NCBI RefSeq assembly: GCF_030268965.1
Contig: NZ_BSSE01000029.1
Location: 1-64,000 of the forward strand
Length of the DNA: 64,000 bases
DNA from: Microtetraspora sp. NBRC 16547
Lineage (GTDB): Bacteria > Actinomycetota > Actinomycetes > Streptosporangiales > Streptosporangiaceae
Reading direction: 5' to 3'
Each line of letters starts with the position of its first letter. Within the stretch, counting starts at the first letter, position 1. The translations under genes and the position numbers were made by a program. The notes below the pieces were generated by a model, which worked only from the letters and a program-made list of their open reading frames with translations, was not told the DNA's origin and did not search any database. Below are positions 25,640 to 36,875 of the stretch, piece after piece.

Positions 25640-25680
25640 GATCGGGTGAGACCGGGTGAGACCGGGTGAGACCGGGTGCA
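25631..25680. repeat. 10-bp tandem repeat across the merR stop codon
   Basis: Five units of ACCGGGTGAG (one with ATCGGG, the last ending CA) run from the last codons of the MerR gene past its TGA. Because the unit is not a multiple of three, copy changes could alter the C-terminus. A small hairpin (CCGCCT-AGGCGG, 25685-25702) follows. Confidence 0.85.
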
Positions 25681-25728
25681 CGGCCCGCCTCAGGGTAGGC
25701 GGTAGAGTGATTTGAGCCGGCGACCCTG

Positions 25729-25935
25729 TGCGGGAGAGACCTCTTTTTGTGGAGGCGCCGAAGGAGCAACCCTCCCCGGAATCTCTCAGGCATCCCGTAC
25801 CGCACGGGAGAGGCAACTCTGGAAAGCAGCACGTCCACCAGGCGTGCTCACCGACGGTGCAAGCCCTTCGGGGTGAAGCTCTCAGGTCGTGGTCCCGCCG
25901 CCGGTCGGCTGGTCGCGATGACAGAGGGGGAGACC
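25729..25935 (+). promoter_or_regulatory. Tandem glycine riboswitch upstream of gcvP
   Basis: Two consecutive aptamers are readable. The first has GCGGGAGAGACC, GCGCCGAAGGAGCAA and GGAATCTCTCAGGCA. The second has ACGGGAGAGGCAACTCTGGA, GACGGTGCAAGC, GGGGTGAAGCTCTCAGGT and GACAGAGGGGGAG. These are the conserved cores of gcvT-class glycine riboswitches, which typically switch expression on when glycine is abundant. It ends about 50 bases before the gcvP start, which fits control of the glycine decarboxylase. Confidence 0.95.
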
Positions 25936-25984
25936 AGGCGCACGCGTGCGCCGTCTAGGTCTCGACCGCTCCAGGAGGCTTGCC

Positions 25985-28846
<2,862 letters not shown>

Positions 28847-28959
28847 CCGCGCGCGCGGGGAAGATTCGCGGAGCCGGGCCGAACATCATGCGCATGTCTT
28901 CCCCGCGCGGGCCCACCGATCGTTAGGATCTTGCCGATCCCCGATTTTGGAGGGCCTGC

Positions 28960-29484
28960 ATGACGGCCATCGACCCCGGACGGCAGATCGACCGCGCGCG
29001 TCGGCTGGCCGAGGCGGGTGATCTCGACGCCGCCGCGGCGATCTTCGCGGAGATCGCGGCCGACGGCGACGCGCCCGACCGGCAGGAGGGCGCTGCGGGG
29101 CTCTCCGCCGTAGCCGAGCGGATGGCCGAGCAACTGCTGGAGGACGGCGAGCCGGGACAGGCCGCCGACCTCCTGCTGCGCGCCCTGTCCGTGCCCGGCG
29201 TCGCGGACCCGGCCCGGCTGCGTGTCCTGCTCGGCCTCGCGCACCTCGACATGGCGTGCGGGGAGTTCGCCGGAGCGGTCGAGGAGGGCGTCGGCTCCGG
29301 AGAGGGAGCCGACGCGGGCACCGGGGCGCTCGCCATCGAGCTGCTCGCCCGCGTCCTGCCCTTGAGGGGCCGGGACGGCGACGCCGAGTCGGTCTGGCGG
29401 TACGGCCTGGCCCATCCGGACGCGGCGCTGGCCGAGGAAGTGCGGCTCCGCCTGAACAGGGACGTCCGCCCCTCGATAACGTGA
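28960..29484 (+). CDS. TPR-like helical protein of unknown function
   Basis: A 174-residue soluble protein composed of antiparallel helices with tetratricopeptide-like pattern (RARRLAEAGDLDAAAAIFAE, AADLLLRALSVPG, LARVLPLRGRDGDAESVWRY). No signal peptide or membrane segment is present. TAGGAT about 31 bases upstream could be its -10 element and GGAGG precedes the ATG. It is followed four bases later by a hydrolase gene, suggesting an operon of two. The function is unknown; TPR folds usually mediate protein contacts. Confidence 0.75.
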   Translation: MTAIDPGRQIDRARRLAEAGDLDAAAAIFAEIAADGDAPDRQEGAAGLSAVAERMAEQLLEDGEPGQAADLLLRALSVPGVADPARLRVLLGLAHLDMACGEFAGAVEEGVGSGEGADAGTGALAIELLARVLPLRGRDGDAESVWRYGLAHPDAALAEEVRLRLNRDVRPSIT

Positions 29485-29488
29485 CCGC

Positions 29489-30085
29489 GTGGAACTTGTG
29501 ACGCCGCACGGACCGGGGACCGCCGAGGTGGACGAGGCCGCCGATCCGTGGCTGCTGCTCGTGCTCACCCACGGCTCGTCCGGGGGAGTGGACGCGCCCG
29601 ACCTGCTCGCCGTACGAGACGCCGTGCTGGACATCGGGGGAACGGTCGCCCGGGTGACCCAGCCGTTCCGGCTCAGGGGCGCGCGGGCACCGGGCTCGGC
29701 GGTCCGGCAGGACGAGTCGTGGATCGCGATGATCGACGAGCTGCGGGCCCGCTATCCCGGGCTGCCCCTCGTGCAGGGCGGGCGGAGCAACGGCGCCAGG
29801 GTCGCCTGCCGTACGGCCCGCGCCGTGAAGGCGGACGCGGTGGTCGCGCTGGCGTTCCCCCTGCACCCGCCGGGCAAGCCGGAACGTTCAAGAGCGGATG
29901 AGCTGCGGCAGGCGGAGACGGACGTTCTGGTGATCAATGGGGATCGCGACCCGTTCGGGGTGCCCGCGGCGTCCGACGCGGCGCGGCTCGTGGTGCTGCC
30001 GGGGGAGGGACACGATCTGAAGAAGGATCCCGCTCGCGTGGGCGAGGAAGTGGCCCGGTGGCTGCTGTCCCGGAGGCCCGGCTGA
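29489..30085 (+). CDS. Alpha/beta hydrolase, KANL3/TEX30-like
   Basis: A 198-residue small hydrolase-fold protein. The nucleophile elbow is GGRSNGARVA and the late strand VINGDRDPFG carries the acidic residue; a His follows in LPGEGHDLKK. This matches the bacterial KANL3/TEX30-type hydrolases, whose substrates are unknown. TAACGT six bases before the GTG start and lack of a ribosome site suggest its own leaderless promoter although it nearly abuts the upstream gene. Confidence 0.82.
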   Translation: MELVTPHGPGTAEVDEAADPWLLLVLTHGSSGGVDAPDLLAVRDAVLDIGGTVARVTQPFRLRGARAPGSAVRQDESWIAMIDELRARYPGLPLVQGGRSNGARVACRTARAVKADAVVALAFPLHPPGKPERSRADELRQAETDVLVINGDRDPFGVPAASDAARLVVLPGEGHDLKKDPARVGEEVARWLLSRRPG

Positions 30086-30183
30086 CCGTGGGCGACGGGA
30101 CCGGTGAGTCCGGCCGAACAGGACGGCCGGATGGAAGGGCCCCGGCTGGACGGACCAGCCGGGTGAGCCGGCCGCGAAACCGA

Positions 30184-30387
30184 TCAGGCGGCGCTGGAGG
30201 CCAGGTCGGTGGGACGGTGCGGGGCGATGGCCGCTCCGTCGGGCAGCAGCTCGCCGGTGTCCTCGAAGAGGACGACTCCGTTGCACAGCAGGCTCCACCC
30301 CTGCTCGGGGTGCGCCGCGATGGTGCGGGCGGCTTCTCGGTCCTTCGCTTCCGCGCTAGGACAGGACGGGCTATGAGGGCACATCGC
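30184..30387 (-). CDS. DUF5999 small protein
   Basis: A 67-residue protein beginning MCPHSPSCPSAEAKDREAAR and containing HPEQGWSLLCNGVVLFEDTG. This is the signature of DUF5999 proteins of actinobacteria, which carry a conserved N-terminal Cys/His cluster that may bind metal. The ATG at 30387 has GGAG eight bases upstream; an in-frame extension to 30597 has poor codon use and is rejected. The function is unknown. Confidence 0.85.
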   Translation of the reverse strand, partial: AMCPHSPSCPSAEAKDREAARTIAAHPEQGWSLLCNGVVLFEDTGELLPDGAAIAPHRPTDLASSAA

Positions 30388-30690
30388 CGGGGCTCCGTGT
30401 CTTATTGTCGGCCCGCTGCACGAGGCTGCGGGCGTCTCGGGTTGATGTGTGACTAACCGCACATTGGACAGCACCAGTGTGCCGCCCGCTCGCCTCGTGG
30501 CGACATAGTCCGTTAGGACGGTTTCCGCCGGTCCTGGGGGAGGGGGCCGGGGGCGCCCGCGCGGGTTCCGCTCACCACGCTGTGAGCTATTCCACAAGAG
30601 TGCCTCAGGGAAGATAACGGTCCAAGCTCGACACGCCGTCCGTCTGGTAACCGGCGGATTACAGTGTCCAGGATCGGCCGGATCATCTGC
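30388..30690. other. Intergenic region, nothing recognised
   Basis: This stretch between the DUF5999 gene and the TetR gene is less GC-rich near 30360-30470, where the promoter of the DUF5999 gene should lie. No RNA gene or repeat was recognised. Confidence 0.4.
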
Positions 30691-31275
30691 TCAGGCGGTG
30701 GTTCCGGTGGCCTGGAGGCCGGCGAGGAGGGCGTCGAGGCCGCGCTCGAACTCCTCCTCTCCGCGGGCGGTCCTGGCGTCCCGCACGGTGGCGTCGGGAT
30801 CGGCCCAGCCGGACTGCTGCACCTCGACCGCGACGCTACCGAAGACGTACGCCCGCAGGGCGCGTACGGCGTCCGCCGCGCCCGTCAGCCCGGCCTCGGC
30901 GAGCTGCTCCGTCTGGTCCCTGATCGTCATCAGCGCGGTGCCCTTGGGCGGTTTGGTCAGCGCGAGCGACAGCACGCCGGGGTGTTCCAGCAGGGCGGCA
31001 CGGCCGGCGCGGGCCCAGGCGCGGGCCCGGTCCTGCCAGCCGCCCTCGGCCTCGACCCGCACGGTCGTCACGTGCTCGGCCAGGGCGTCCATGAGCGCGT
31101 CCTTGCCCCGGGGGAGGTGATGATAGATCGCCATCGCCTCCACCTGGAGCGCGTCGCCGAGGCGGCGCATGGTGAGCCGGCGCAGGCCCTGCCCGTCGGC
31201 GATGTGCAGGGCGGCGTCGATGATGCGTTCGCGGGAGAGCGGGACCGGCGGTCGCTTGGCAGGCATGGCGATCAT
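30691..31275 (-). CDS. TetR-family transcriptional regulator
   Basis: A 194-residue TetR repressor. The helix-turn-helix reads ERIIDAALHIADGQGLRRLT and MRRLGDALQVEAMAIYHHLP; the C-terminal ligand domain is of the TetR_C tetracycline-repressor-like type. Upstream lies CCTTTACACAGTAAGG, an imperfect inverted repeat overlapping the likely promoter, which could be its own operator. The ATG at 31275 is used; a second ATG three codons later is equally possible. No obvious target gene is adjacent. Confidence 0.88.
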   Translation of the reverse strand: MIAMPAKRPPVPLSRERIIDAALHIADGQGLRRLTMRRLGDALQVEAMAIYHHLPRGKDALMDALAEHVTTVRVEAEGGWQDRARAWARAGRAALLEHPGVLSLALTKPPKGTALMTIRDQTEQLAEAGLTGAADAVRALRAYVFGSVAVEVQQSGWADPDATVRDARTARGEEEFERGLDALLAGLQATGTTA

Positions 31276-31390
31276 GCTGCCATAGCGAACCTTACTGTGT
31301 AAAGGATCACACCCGGCCCGGATGTGAGGGTCGCCGCGAAACGGCGTACGCTACGGCCAGCGATATGTGCCCGATCTGGAAGGACCGTCG

Positions 31391-31789
31391 ATGGCGTTTT
31401 TCCGTCCGCGTGTGAGCCGGGAGGCGGAGGTCAGGTACCACGCCGACCAGGAGGTCGGAAAGGGGTACCACGACCTGCTGGAGAAGGCGAGGGCGGCCGA
31501 GCTGGCCCTACGCGAGAAGCAGGCCGCCGGAGCGACCGAGCAGGAGTTGCGCGAGGCAGGTCTCGAACTGGACCGCGCACTCACCGACGCCCTGCGGGCC
31601 GCGGAGGCCGCGCAGCGCGCGACGTTCGGTGTGAAGTCCTATGACGACCGCATCCGCCGCAGGAAGGGCAAGGCCACGCCCAAGGGTGCCATGTGGACCG
31701 CCGAGGTGAACCGCCTGCGCACCGTGCGGGAGGCGCACCGGCTCACCGGCATCGTCCGGGTGCCGCGCGCCGCCGCGGTGGCCCGCTGA
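31391..31789 (+). CDS. Conserved actinobacterial helical protein
   Basis: A 132-residue basic protein without signal peptide or membrane segment. It starts MAFFRPRVSREAEVRYHADQ and has an extended helical region rich in Ala, Glu and Arg. The family was not identified. GGAAGGA sits six bases before the ATG at 31391, giving good support for translation. It ends before a strong bidirectional terminator. Confidence 0.75.
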   Translation: MAFFRPRVSREAEVRYHADQEVGKGYHDLLEKARAAELALREKQAAGATEQELREAGLELDRALTDALRAAEAAQRATFGVKSYDDRIRRRKGKATPKGAMWTAEVNRLRTVREAHRLTGIVRVPRAAAVAR

Positions 31790-31800
31790 GCCCGTCTCCC

Positions 31801-31850
31801 CGTAGCGGCCCTTAGTGGTCCGTAGTGGTCCGTAGTGGTCCGTAGCGGCC
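31801..31850. repeat. 10-bp tandem repeat in intergenic space
   Basis: Five imperfect units of CGTAGTGGTC fill 50 bases between convergent genes, immediately before the terminator hairpin. Confidence 0.8.
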
Positions 31851-31862
31851 CTTTGAATGGCG

Positions 31863-31896
31863 AACGGCCCGTGCCCCATCAGGAGCACGGGCCGTT
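31863..31896. terminator. Bidirectional terminator hairpin
   Basis: A perfect 12-bp inverted repeat (AACGGCCCGTGC and its complement, ten-base loop) lies between the convergent helical-protein gene and the sigma factor gene. It has short A and T runs on its flanks. Confidence 0.85.
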
Positions 31897-31966
31897 TCCG
31901 TGTCTTACGTGTTGTCGTTCGTGTCGTCTTGCGTGTTCCCTGCGGCTCCTAGTGCCGGGAGGGCCA

Positions 31967-33310
31967 CTAGCTGGCCCAGTCGAGCAGCGGCCGGGTGTTG
32001 CTCGGGTGGCGCAGCTTGGACAGCGACTCCTTCTCGAGCTGGCGGATCCGCTCCCGGGTGAGGCCCAGGAACTTGCCGATCTCGTCGAGGGTGTGCGGCT
32101 TGCCGTCGGCCAGACCGAACCGCAGGGCCATTATCTTGGCCTCGCGCGGGGACAGGTTCTCGAGCACGCCCTTGAGCTGCTCGGCCAGCAGTTGCCGGTC
32201 CACGACCTCGGACGCCTCGGGGGAGTCCACGTCCTCGATCAGGTCGCCGATGCGGGTCTCGCCGTCCTCGCCGATCGTGGAGTCGAGGCTGATCGGCTGC
32301 CTGCTCGTACGGAGCAGCTCCTCGATCTGGTCGGGCGTCTTGTCCAGCTCGACCGCCAGCTCCTCGGGGGAGGGCTCCCGGCCGAGACGCTGGTGCATGT
32401 CACGCTCCACGCGCGACAGCTTGGACAGCATCTCCAGCACGTGGACGGGCAGCCGGATCGTCCGGGCCGAGTCGGCGAAGCCGCGCTGGATGGCCTGCCG
32501 GATCCACCACATGGCGTACGTGGAGAACTTGTAGCCCTTGGTGTAGTCGAACTTCTCGACCGCCCGGATCAGGCCCAGGTTGCCCTCCTGCACGACGTCG
32601 AGCAGGGCCATGCCGCGGTCGGTGTACTTCTTGGCGACCGACACGACCAGGCGGAGGTTGGCCTCCAGCATGTGGTCCTTGGCGCGCTTGCCGTCCTCTA
32701 TGACCCACTCGAGGTCCTCGCGGACCTCGGGGCGCAGCGGCTCGCCGTTCTCCAGCGCGGTCTCCAGCTTGTGCTCCGCGTACAGGCCGGCCTCGATGCG
32801 CTTGGCGAGCTCGACCTCCTGCGCCGCGGTCAGCAGCGTGCGCCGTCCGATCGACTTGAGGTAGGTGTGGACGGAGTCGCCCATGACCGAGGAGTTGTCG
32901 TCGAGGTCGATCGGCGCGCTCTCGTCGTGCGCGTCCTCCGCCTCGGCGTGGCGCTCGGCGGTCCGCTCCTCGTCCTCGTCGGCGAGGTCCTCGCCGGAAG
33001 CCTCGCCGGCGGACGCCGGGTCCCGCTTGGACTTCCTGGTCTTGGCGGCCTTCGCGGTCTTCGTGGACTTCGCGGCCGTGCGAGATGCCTTCGTCGCCGG
33101 CTCGGCCTCCGTCAGATCGACACCCGCCTCGGCCAGCTCGCGGAGGATCGCGCGGCCCTCGGCGGGTGCGACACCGGCCTGGTCGAACGCTTCGCGAAGC
33201 TGCGAGAGGGAAAGGTGACCTTGCGCGCGGCCCCGGTCCAGAAGCTGGTCCAGGGTCGTCATCGGGGTCGCCGCGCGCTCGGGCGGGGTCGCCACGGCGG
33301 TCGGGGGCAT
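31967..33310 (-). CDS. RpoD-type (group 1 or 2) RNA polymerase sigma factor
   Basis: A 447-residue sigma-70. A region 1.1-like start ([20 protein letters not shown]) is followed by a Lys/Asp-rich linker, then regions 1.2 ([15 protein letters not shown]), 2 ([32 protein letters not shown]), 3 and 4 ([37 protein letters not shown]). The GGAGG site precedes the ATG. Compared with Streptomyces HrdB several core positions differ ([31 protein letters not shown]), so it may be a second housekeeping-like sigma rather than the principal one. Its -10 binding residues are intact. Confidence 0.9.
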   Translation of the reverse strand: MPPTAVATPPERAATPMTTLDQLLDRGRAQGHLSLSQLREAFDQAGVAPAEGRAILRELAEAGVDLTEAEPATKASRTAAKSTKTAKAAKTRKSKRDPASAGEASGEDLADEDEERTAERHAEAEDAHDESAPIDLDDNSSVMGDSVHTYLKSIGRRTLLTAAQEVELAKRIEAGLYAEHKLETALENGEPLRPEVREDLEWVIEDGKRAKDHMLEANLRLVVSVAKKYTDRGMALLDVVQEGNLGLIRAVEKFDYTKGYKFSTYAMWWIRQAIQRGFADSARTIRLPVHVLEMLSKLSRVERDMHQRLGREPSPEELAVELDKTPDQIEELLRTSRQPISLDSTIGEDGETRIGDLIEDVDSPEASEVVDRQLLAEQLKGVLENLSPREAKIMALRFGLADGKPHTLDEIGKFLGLTRERIRQLEKESLSKLRHPSNTRPLLDWAS

Positions 33311-33441
33311 GAGGACACCTCCTCCATGACGGAGTACGTCGTACTGGGTGGCAATGGCTGGGCGCGGCGGTTGCGGCGGCTCGGCGCACCTGTATCAATA
33401 ACGCGGGCGAGCCCAGTTTGTTCCCCCAGTACGCGGGGAGG

Positions 33442-33810
33442 TCACTCCGACGGGGTGATGATGCTGATGCTGACCTGGGGCATGGGCATGGGCTCGGCGC
33501 CCTGGAGCCGCTCGATCGTCCAGTAGTCGCGCGTCGTGCCCGGATCGTCGCTGAAGGGGTTCTCCACGACGTAGGGGGCGATGTCCTCGAGCATCTCGGG
33601 CAAGATCGTCCGCTCGTCGGCCGGCGCCGCCGCGCTGCGGCTCGGGCTGGGCTTCGCCTTCGCCGTCGAGTCCTTGACCTGCTCCTTGGCCTGCTCCTTG
33701 GTCGCCTGCTCCAGCCGCCCGGCCGAGGCGGTCGTGGCCACGGAGACCCCGCCCACCACGATGGCGGTGACGACACCTGCGGAGACCAGCATCCTGCGAT
33801 CAGGCTTCAT
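33442..33810 (-). CDS. Small secreted protein
   Basis: A 122-residue exported protein. The signal peptide is clear: KPDRR, a hydrophobic core (MLVSAGVVTAIVVGGVSVAT) and an Ala-Ser-Ala cleavage site. The mature part begins with a charged helix (RLEQATKEQAKEQVKD), a Ser/Pro linker and a short ordered C-terminus (MLEDIAPYVVENPFSDD). No family was recognised. GGAGGA precedes the ATG at 33810. Confidence 0.75.
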   Translation of the reverse strand: MKPDRRMLVSAGVVTAIVVGGVSVATTASAGRLEQATKEQAKEQVKDSTAKAKPSPSRSAAAPADERTILPEMLEDIAPYVVENPFSDDPGTTRDYWTIERLQGAEPMPMPQVSISIITPSE

Positions 33811-33843
33811 ATGGAGTCCTCCCTCAAATGTGACGCGCGGAGG

Positions 33844-35040
33844 TCATTTTTGGTTTCGCAGGGCGACCATATCCGGTTTTCCGTTTGGCAACATCGGAAT
33901 CTGTTGCACCGTTTGCACCATTCGTGGCGCGGCGTAGGCGGGCAGCCGCTCCTTGGCGTATTCGCGCAGTTCCTCCAGCGTCGCCGGGCCGACGACCACG
34001 GCCACGACGATCTCGCCCCACTCCGGATCGGGCCGGCCGACCACGGCCACGTCGCGGACGCCCGGGTGCTCGGAGAGGACCCGCGCGACGGCGGCGGCCA
34101 CCACCTTCTGACCGCCGGTGTTGATGACGTCGTCGGCCCGCCCGAGGACCGTGAGGCGGCCCCCGTCGGCTGAGCCGTCGACCGTGCCGTCGATCGCGCC
34201 GAGGTCCGACGTGACGAACCAGTCGCCCTCGAACTCGTCGCGCTCCTCGCGCAGCCGGTATCCGGAGAACAGGACCGGGCCCGCGATCCTGATCCGGCCG
34301 TCGGCGCCGATTTTGAGATCTACATTGTCAAGGGCGACGCCGTCGTAGACGCATCCGCCGCTGGTCTCGCTCATGCCGTACGTCGTGACGAGGCGGGCGC
34401 CGCGGTCCCGGGCCTCGGCGAGCAGGCCGGGCGGGGCGGCCGCCCCGCCGAGCAGGATGGTGCGGAAGGCGGAGACGTCCGCGCCCTGGTCGAGGAGCCG
34501 CCTGAGCTGCGTCGGCACCAGGGAGACGTGGTCGGCGCCGCTCGCGACCACGTCCTCGGGTGAGAAGCGCGGGTGGATGATCGGCGCGGCCCCGCTCAGC
34601 AGCGACCTCACCAGCACCTGCATCCCGGAGATGTGCGACGGGGGCAGGCAGCACAGCCACCGCTCGCCCCGCGCGGCGCCCAGGCGATCCAGGGACGCCC
34701 GCGCGGACGCGGTCAGCGCGCCCGCCGTCAGCTCGACCCCCTTCGGCGCGCCCGTTGATCCGGAGGTCGCGATGATCACCGCCGCGCCGGTGGGCACGCC
34801 GTCCGGCTCCCGCCGTACGCCTTCGGAGGTGACGAGGTGGGTGGGCCGGAGCGAGGCGAGCGCGGCGGAGAGCGCGGGGCGCGGCAGGTCGGGGGAGAGG
34901 GGCAGCACCGCCGGGCCCTCTCCGGAAAGCGCGCGCTCGACCGCGGCGAAGAGCGCCGGGCCGGGCGGCAGGAGCAGGGCGTGCACCGCTCTCTCGACGG
35001 GACCTTCTTCGTGGGCCTTGTGTTCGCGACTACTGGGCAC
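33844..35040 (-). CDS. menE: o-Succinylbenzoate-CoA ligase MenE
   Basis: A 398-residue member of the ANL adenylating family. The P-loop (IATSGSTGAPKGVELT), the motif TYGMSETSGGCVYDG and the hinge and C-terminal lysine (GRADDVINTGGQKV, LPNGKPD) are present. MenE activates o-succinylbenzoate with CoA for MenB. It is shorter than E. coli MenE, as is usual in actinobacteria. The GTG start has TAACCT seven bases upstream, suggesting a leaderless transcript. It is divergent from menB by 69 bases, so both may share control. Confidence 0.9.
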   Translation of the reverse strand: MPSSREHKAHEEGPVERAVHALLLPPGPALFAAVERALSGEGPAVLPLSPDLPRPALSAALASLRPTHLVTSEGVRREPDGVPTGAAVIIATSGSTGAPKGVELTAGALTASARASLDRLGAARGERWLCCLPPSHISGMQVLVRSLLSGAAPIIHPRFSPEDVVASGADHVSLVPTQLRRLLDQGADVSAFRTILLGGAAAPPGLLAEARDRGARLVTTYGMSETSGGCVYDGVALDNVDLKIGADGRIRIAGPVLFSGYRLREERDEFEGDWFVTSDLGAIDGTVDGSADGGRLTVLGRADDVINTGGQKVVAAAVARVLSEHPGVRDVAVVGRPDPEWGEIVVAVVVGPATLEELREYAKERLPAYAAPRMVQTVQQIPMLPNGKPDMVALRNQK

Positions 35041-35109
35041 GGTCGTAAGGTTAGTCCCGGCAGACGGAACCGCCGGTGAACGGGCGGATCGCGGTAGTAA
35101 GGAGCGAGT

Positions 35110-35940
35110 GTGACGAGCGGCGTCGACTGGAAGCGGTCAGGCGAGTACGAGGACATCATCTACGAGACCGCCGAGGGCATCGCGAAGATCACGATCAACC
35201 GGCCGGAGCGGCACAACGCGTTCCGTCCGACGACGCTCTTCGAGCTGAGGGACGCGTTCAACGTCGCCCAGGAGGACACCGAGGTCGGTGTGATCATTTT
35301 CACCGGGGCCGGCGACCGGGCGTTCTGCTCCGGCGGCGACCAGAAGATCCGCGGTGACGACGGCTACGTCGACGACAAGACGCACGGCATCGGCCGGTTG
35401 AACGTTCTTGACCTGCAGGTGCAGATCCGGCGCTGCCCCAAGCCCGTCATCGCGATGGTCGCCGGCTACGCCATCGGCGGCGGCCACGTGCTGCACGTCT
35501 GCTGCGACCTCACGATCGCCGCGGACAACGCCAAGTTCGGGCAGACCGGGCCCAAGGTGGGCTCGTTCGACGGCGGGTACGGCTCGTGGCTGCTGGCCGA
35601 GACCGTCGGCCTCAAGCGGGCGCGCGAGATCTGGTACCTCTGCCGGCAGTACGACGCCGAGACGGCCCTGCAGTGGGGCCTGGTCAACGCGGTCGTCCCG
35701 CTGGAGCGCCTGGAGGAGGAGACCGTCCAGTGGGCGCGCGAGCTGCTGGAGAAGTCGCCGCTGGCGCTGCGCATGCTCAAGGGCGCGCTCAACGCGGTGA
35801 CCGACGGCGCCGCGGGCATGCAGCAGTTCGCCGGTGACGCCACGCTCCTCTACTACATGAGCGAGGAGGCCCAGGAGGGCCGCGACGCGTTCAAGGAGAA
35901 GCGCACCCCGGACTTCGCGAAGTTCCCGCGCCGCCCCTAG
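35110..35940 (+). CDS. menB: 1,4-Dihydroxy-2-naphthoyl-CoA synthase MenB
   Basis: A 276-residue crotonase-fold enzyme that closes the second ring in menaquinone synthesis. The family segments [43 protein letters not shown] and the catalytic-site region [13 protein letters not shown] are all present. AAGGAG lies five bases before the GTG. Its stop overlaps the menC start by one base (TAGTG), so menB, menC and menD form an operon. Confidence 0.97.
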   Translation: MTSGVDWKRSGEYEDIIYETAEGIAKITINRPERHNAFRPTTLFELRDAFNVAQEDTEVGVIIFTGAGDRAFCSGGDQKIRGDDGYVDDKTHGIGRLNVLDLQVQIRRCPKPVIAMVAGYAIGGGHVLHVCCDLTIAADNAKFGQTGPKVGSFDGGYGSWLLAETVGLKRAREIWYLCRQYDAETALQWGLVNAVVPLERLEEETVQWARELLEKSPLALRMLKGALNAVTDGAAGMQQFAGDATLLYYMSEEAQEGRDAFKEKRTPDFAKFPRRP

Positions 35941-36875
35941 TGCACGTCTTCCGCATCCCGATGACCCTGCGGTTCCGGGGGCAGACCGTCCGCGAGGGCG
36001 TGCTGATCCACGGACCCGCCGGGTGGGGGGAGTTCTCGCCCTTCCCCGAGTACGGCCCCGCCGAATGCGCCCGCTGGCTGGCCTGCGCGCGTGAGGCCGC
36101 GTTCGACGGCTGGCCGGCGCCGCTGCGCGACTCCGTCCGGGTCAACGCCACCGTGCCCGCCGTGGGCCCGGAGAAGGCGGCCGAGATCGTACGGCTCTCG
36201 CACTGCGGGACCGCCAAGGTCAAGGTCGGCGAGCGCGGCCAGGAGTTCGCCGAGGACATGGCCCGGGTCGAGGCCGTACGCGACGCGATCGGCCCGCGTG
36301 GCCGGGTCCGGGTGGACGTCAACGGCACCTGGGACGTCGACTCCGCCGTCCGGCGGCTCAAGGAGCTCGCCCGGTTCGACCTGGAGTACGCCGAGCAGCC
36401 GTGCGCCACGCTCGACGAGCTCGCCGCCGTCCGGCGCCGGGTGGACGTGCCGATCGCCGCCGACGAGTCGATCCGCCGCGCGGAGGACCCGCTGAAGGTC
36501 CGTGCCGCGGAGGCGGCCGACATCGCGGTGATCAAGGTGCAGCCCCTCGGCGGTGTGCGCAACGCGCTGCGCGTCGCCGAGGCGTGCGGGCTGCCCGTCG
36601 TCGTGTCGAGCGCCGTCGAGACGTCGGTCGGCCTGGCGGCCGGCCTCGCTCTCGCTGCCGCGTTGCCCGAATTGCCGTACGCTTGCGGACTCGGGACGAT
36701 GCCTTTGCTCAGCGGTGACGTCGTCACGGACTCCCTCGTCCCCGTCGGCGGGGTGCTGGCCGTGCGGCGTCCGGAGGTGGATCAGCGCGCCCTCCAGGCG
36801 CATGAGATCGAGTCGCCCGCCTGGAAACGACGGATGGAGGAGGCCGCCGCAACGGCCGGAGAGGGGCGGCAGTGA
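35940..36875 (+). CDS. menC: o-Succinylbenzoate synthase MenC
   Basis: A 311-residue enolase-superfamily enzyme that dehydrates SHCHC to o-succinylbenzoate. The lysine pair region (TAKVKVGERG) and the metal ligands Asp (VRVDVNGTWD), Glu (YAEQPC) and Asp (IAADESIRR) are visible, followed by the second catalytic Lys (AVIKVQPLGG). It starts at a GTG overlapping the menB stop and overlaps menD by four bases. Confidence 0.93.
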   Translation: MHVFRIPMTLRFRGQTVREGVLIHGPAGWGEFSPFPEYGPAECARWLACAREAAFDGWPAPLRDSVRVNATVPAVGPEKAAEIVRLSHCGTAKVKVGERGQEFAEDMARVEAVRDAIGPRGRVRVDVNGTWDVDSAVRRLKELARFDLEYAEQPCATLDELAAVRRRVDVPIAADESIRRAEDPLKVRAAEAADIAVIKVQPLGGVRNALRVAEACGLPVVVSSAVETSVGLAAGLALAAALPELPYACGLGTMPLLSGDVVTDSLVPVGGVLAVRRPEVDQRALQAHEIESPAWKRRMEEAAATAGEGRQ

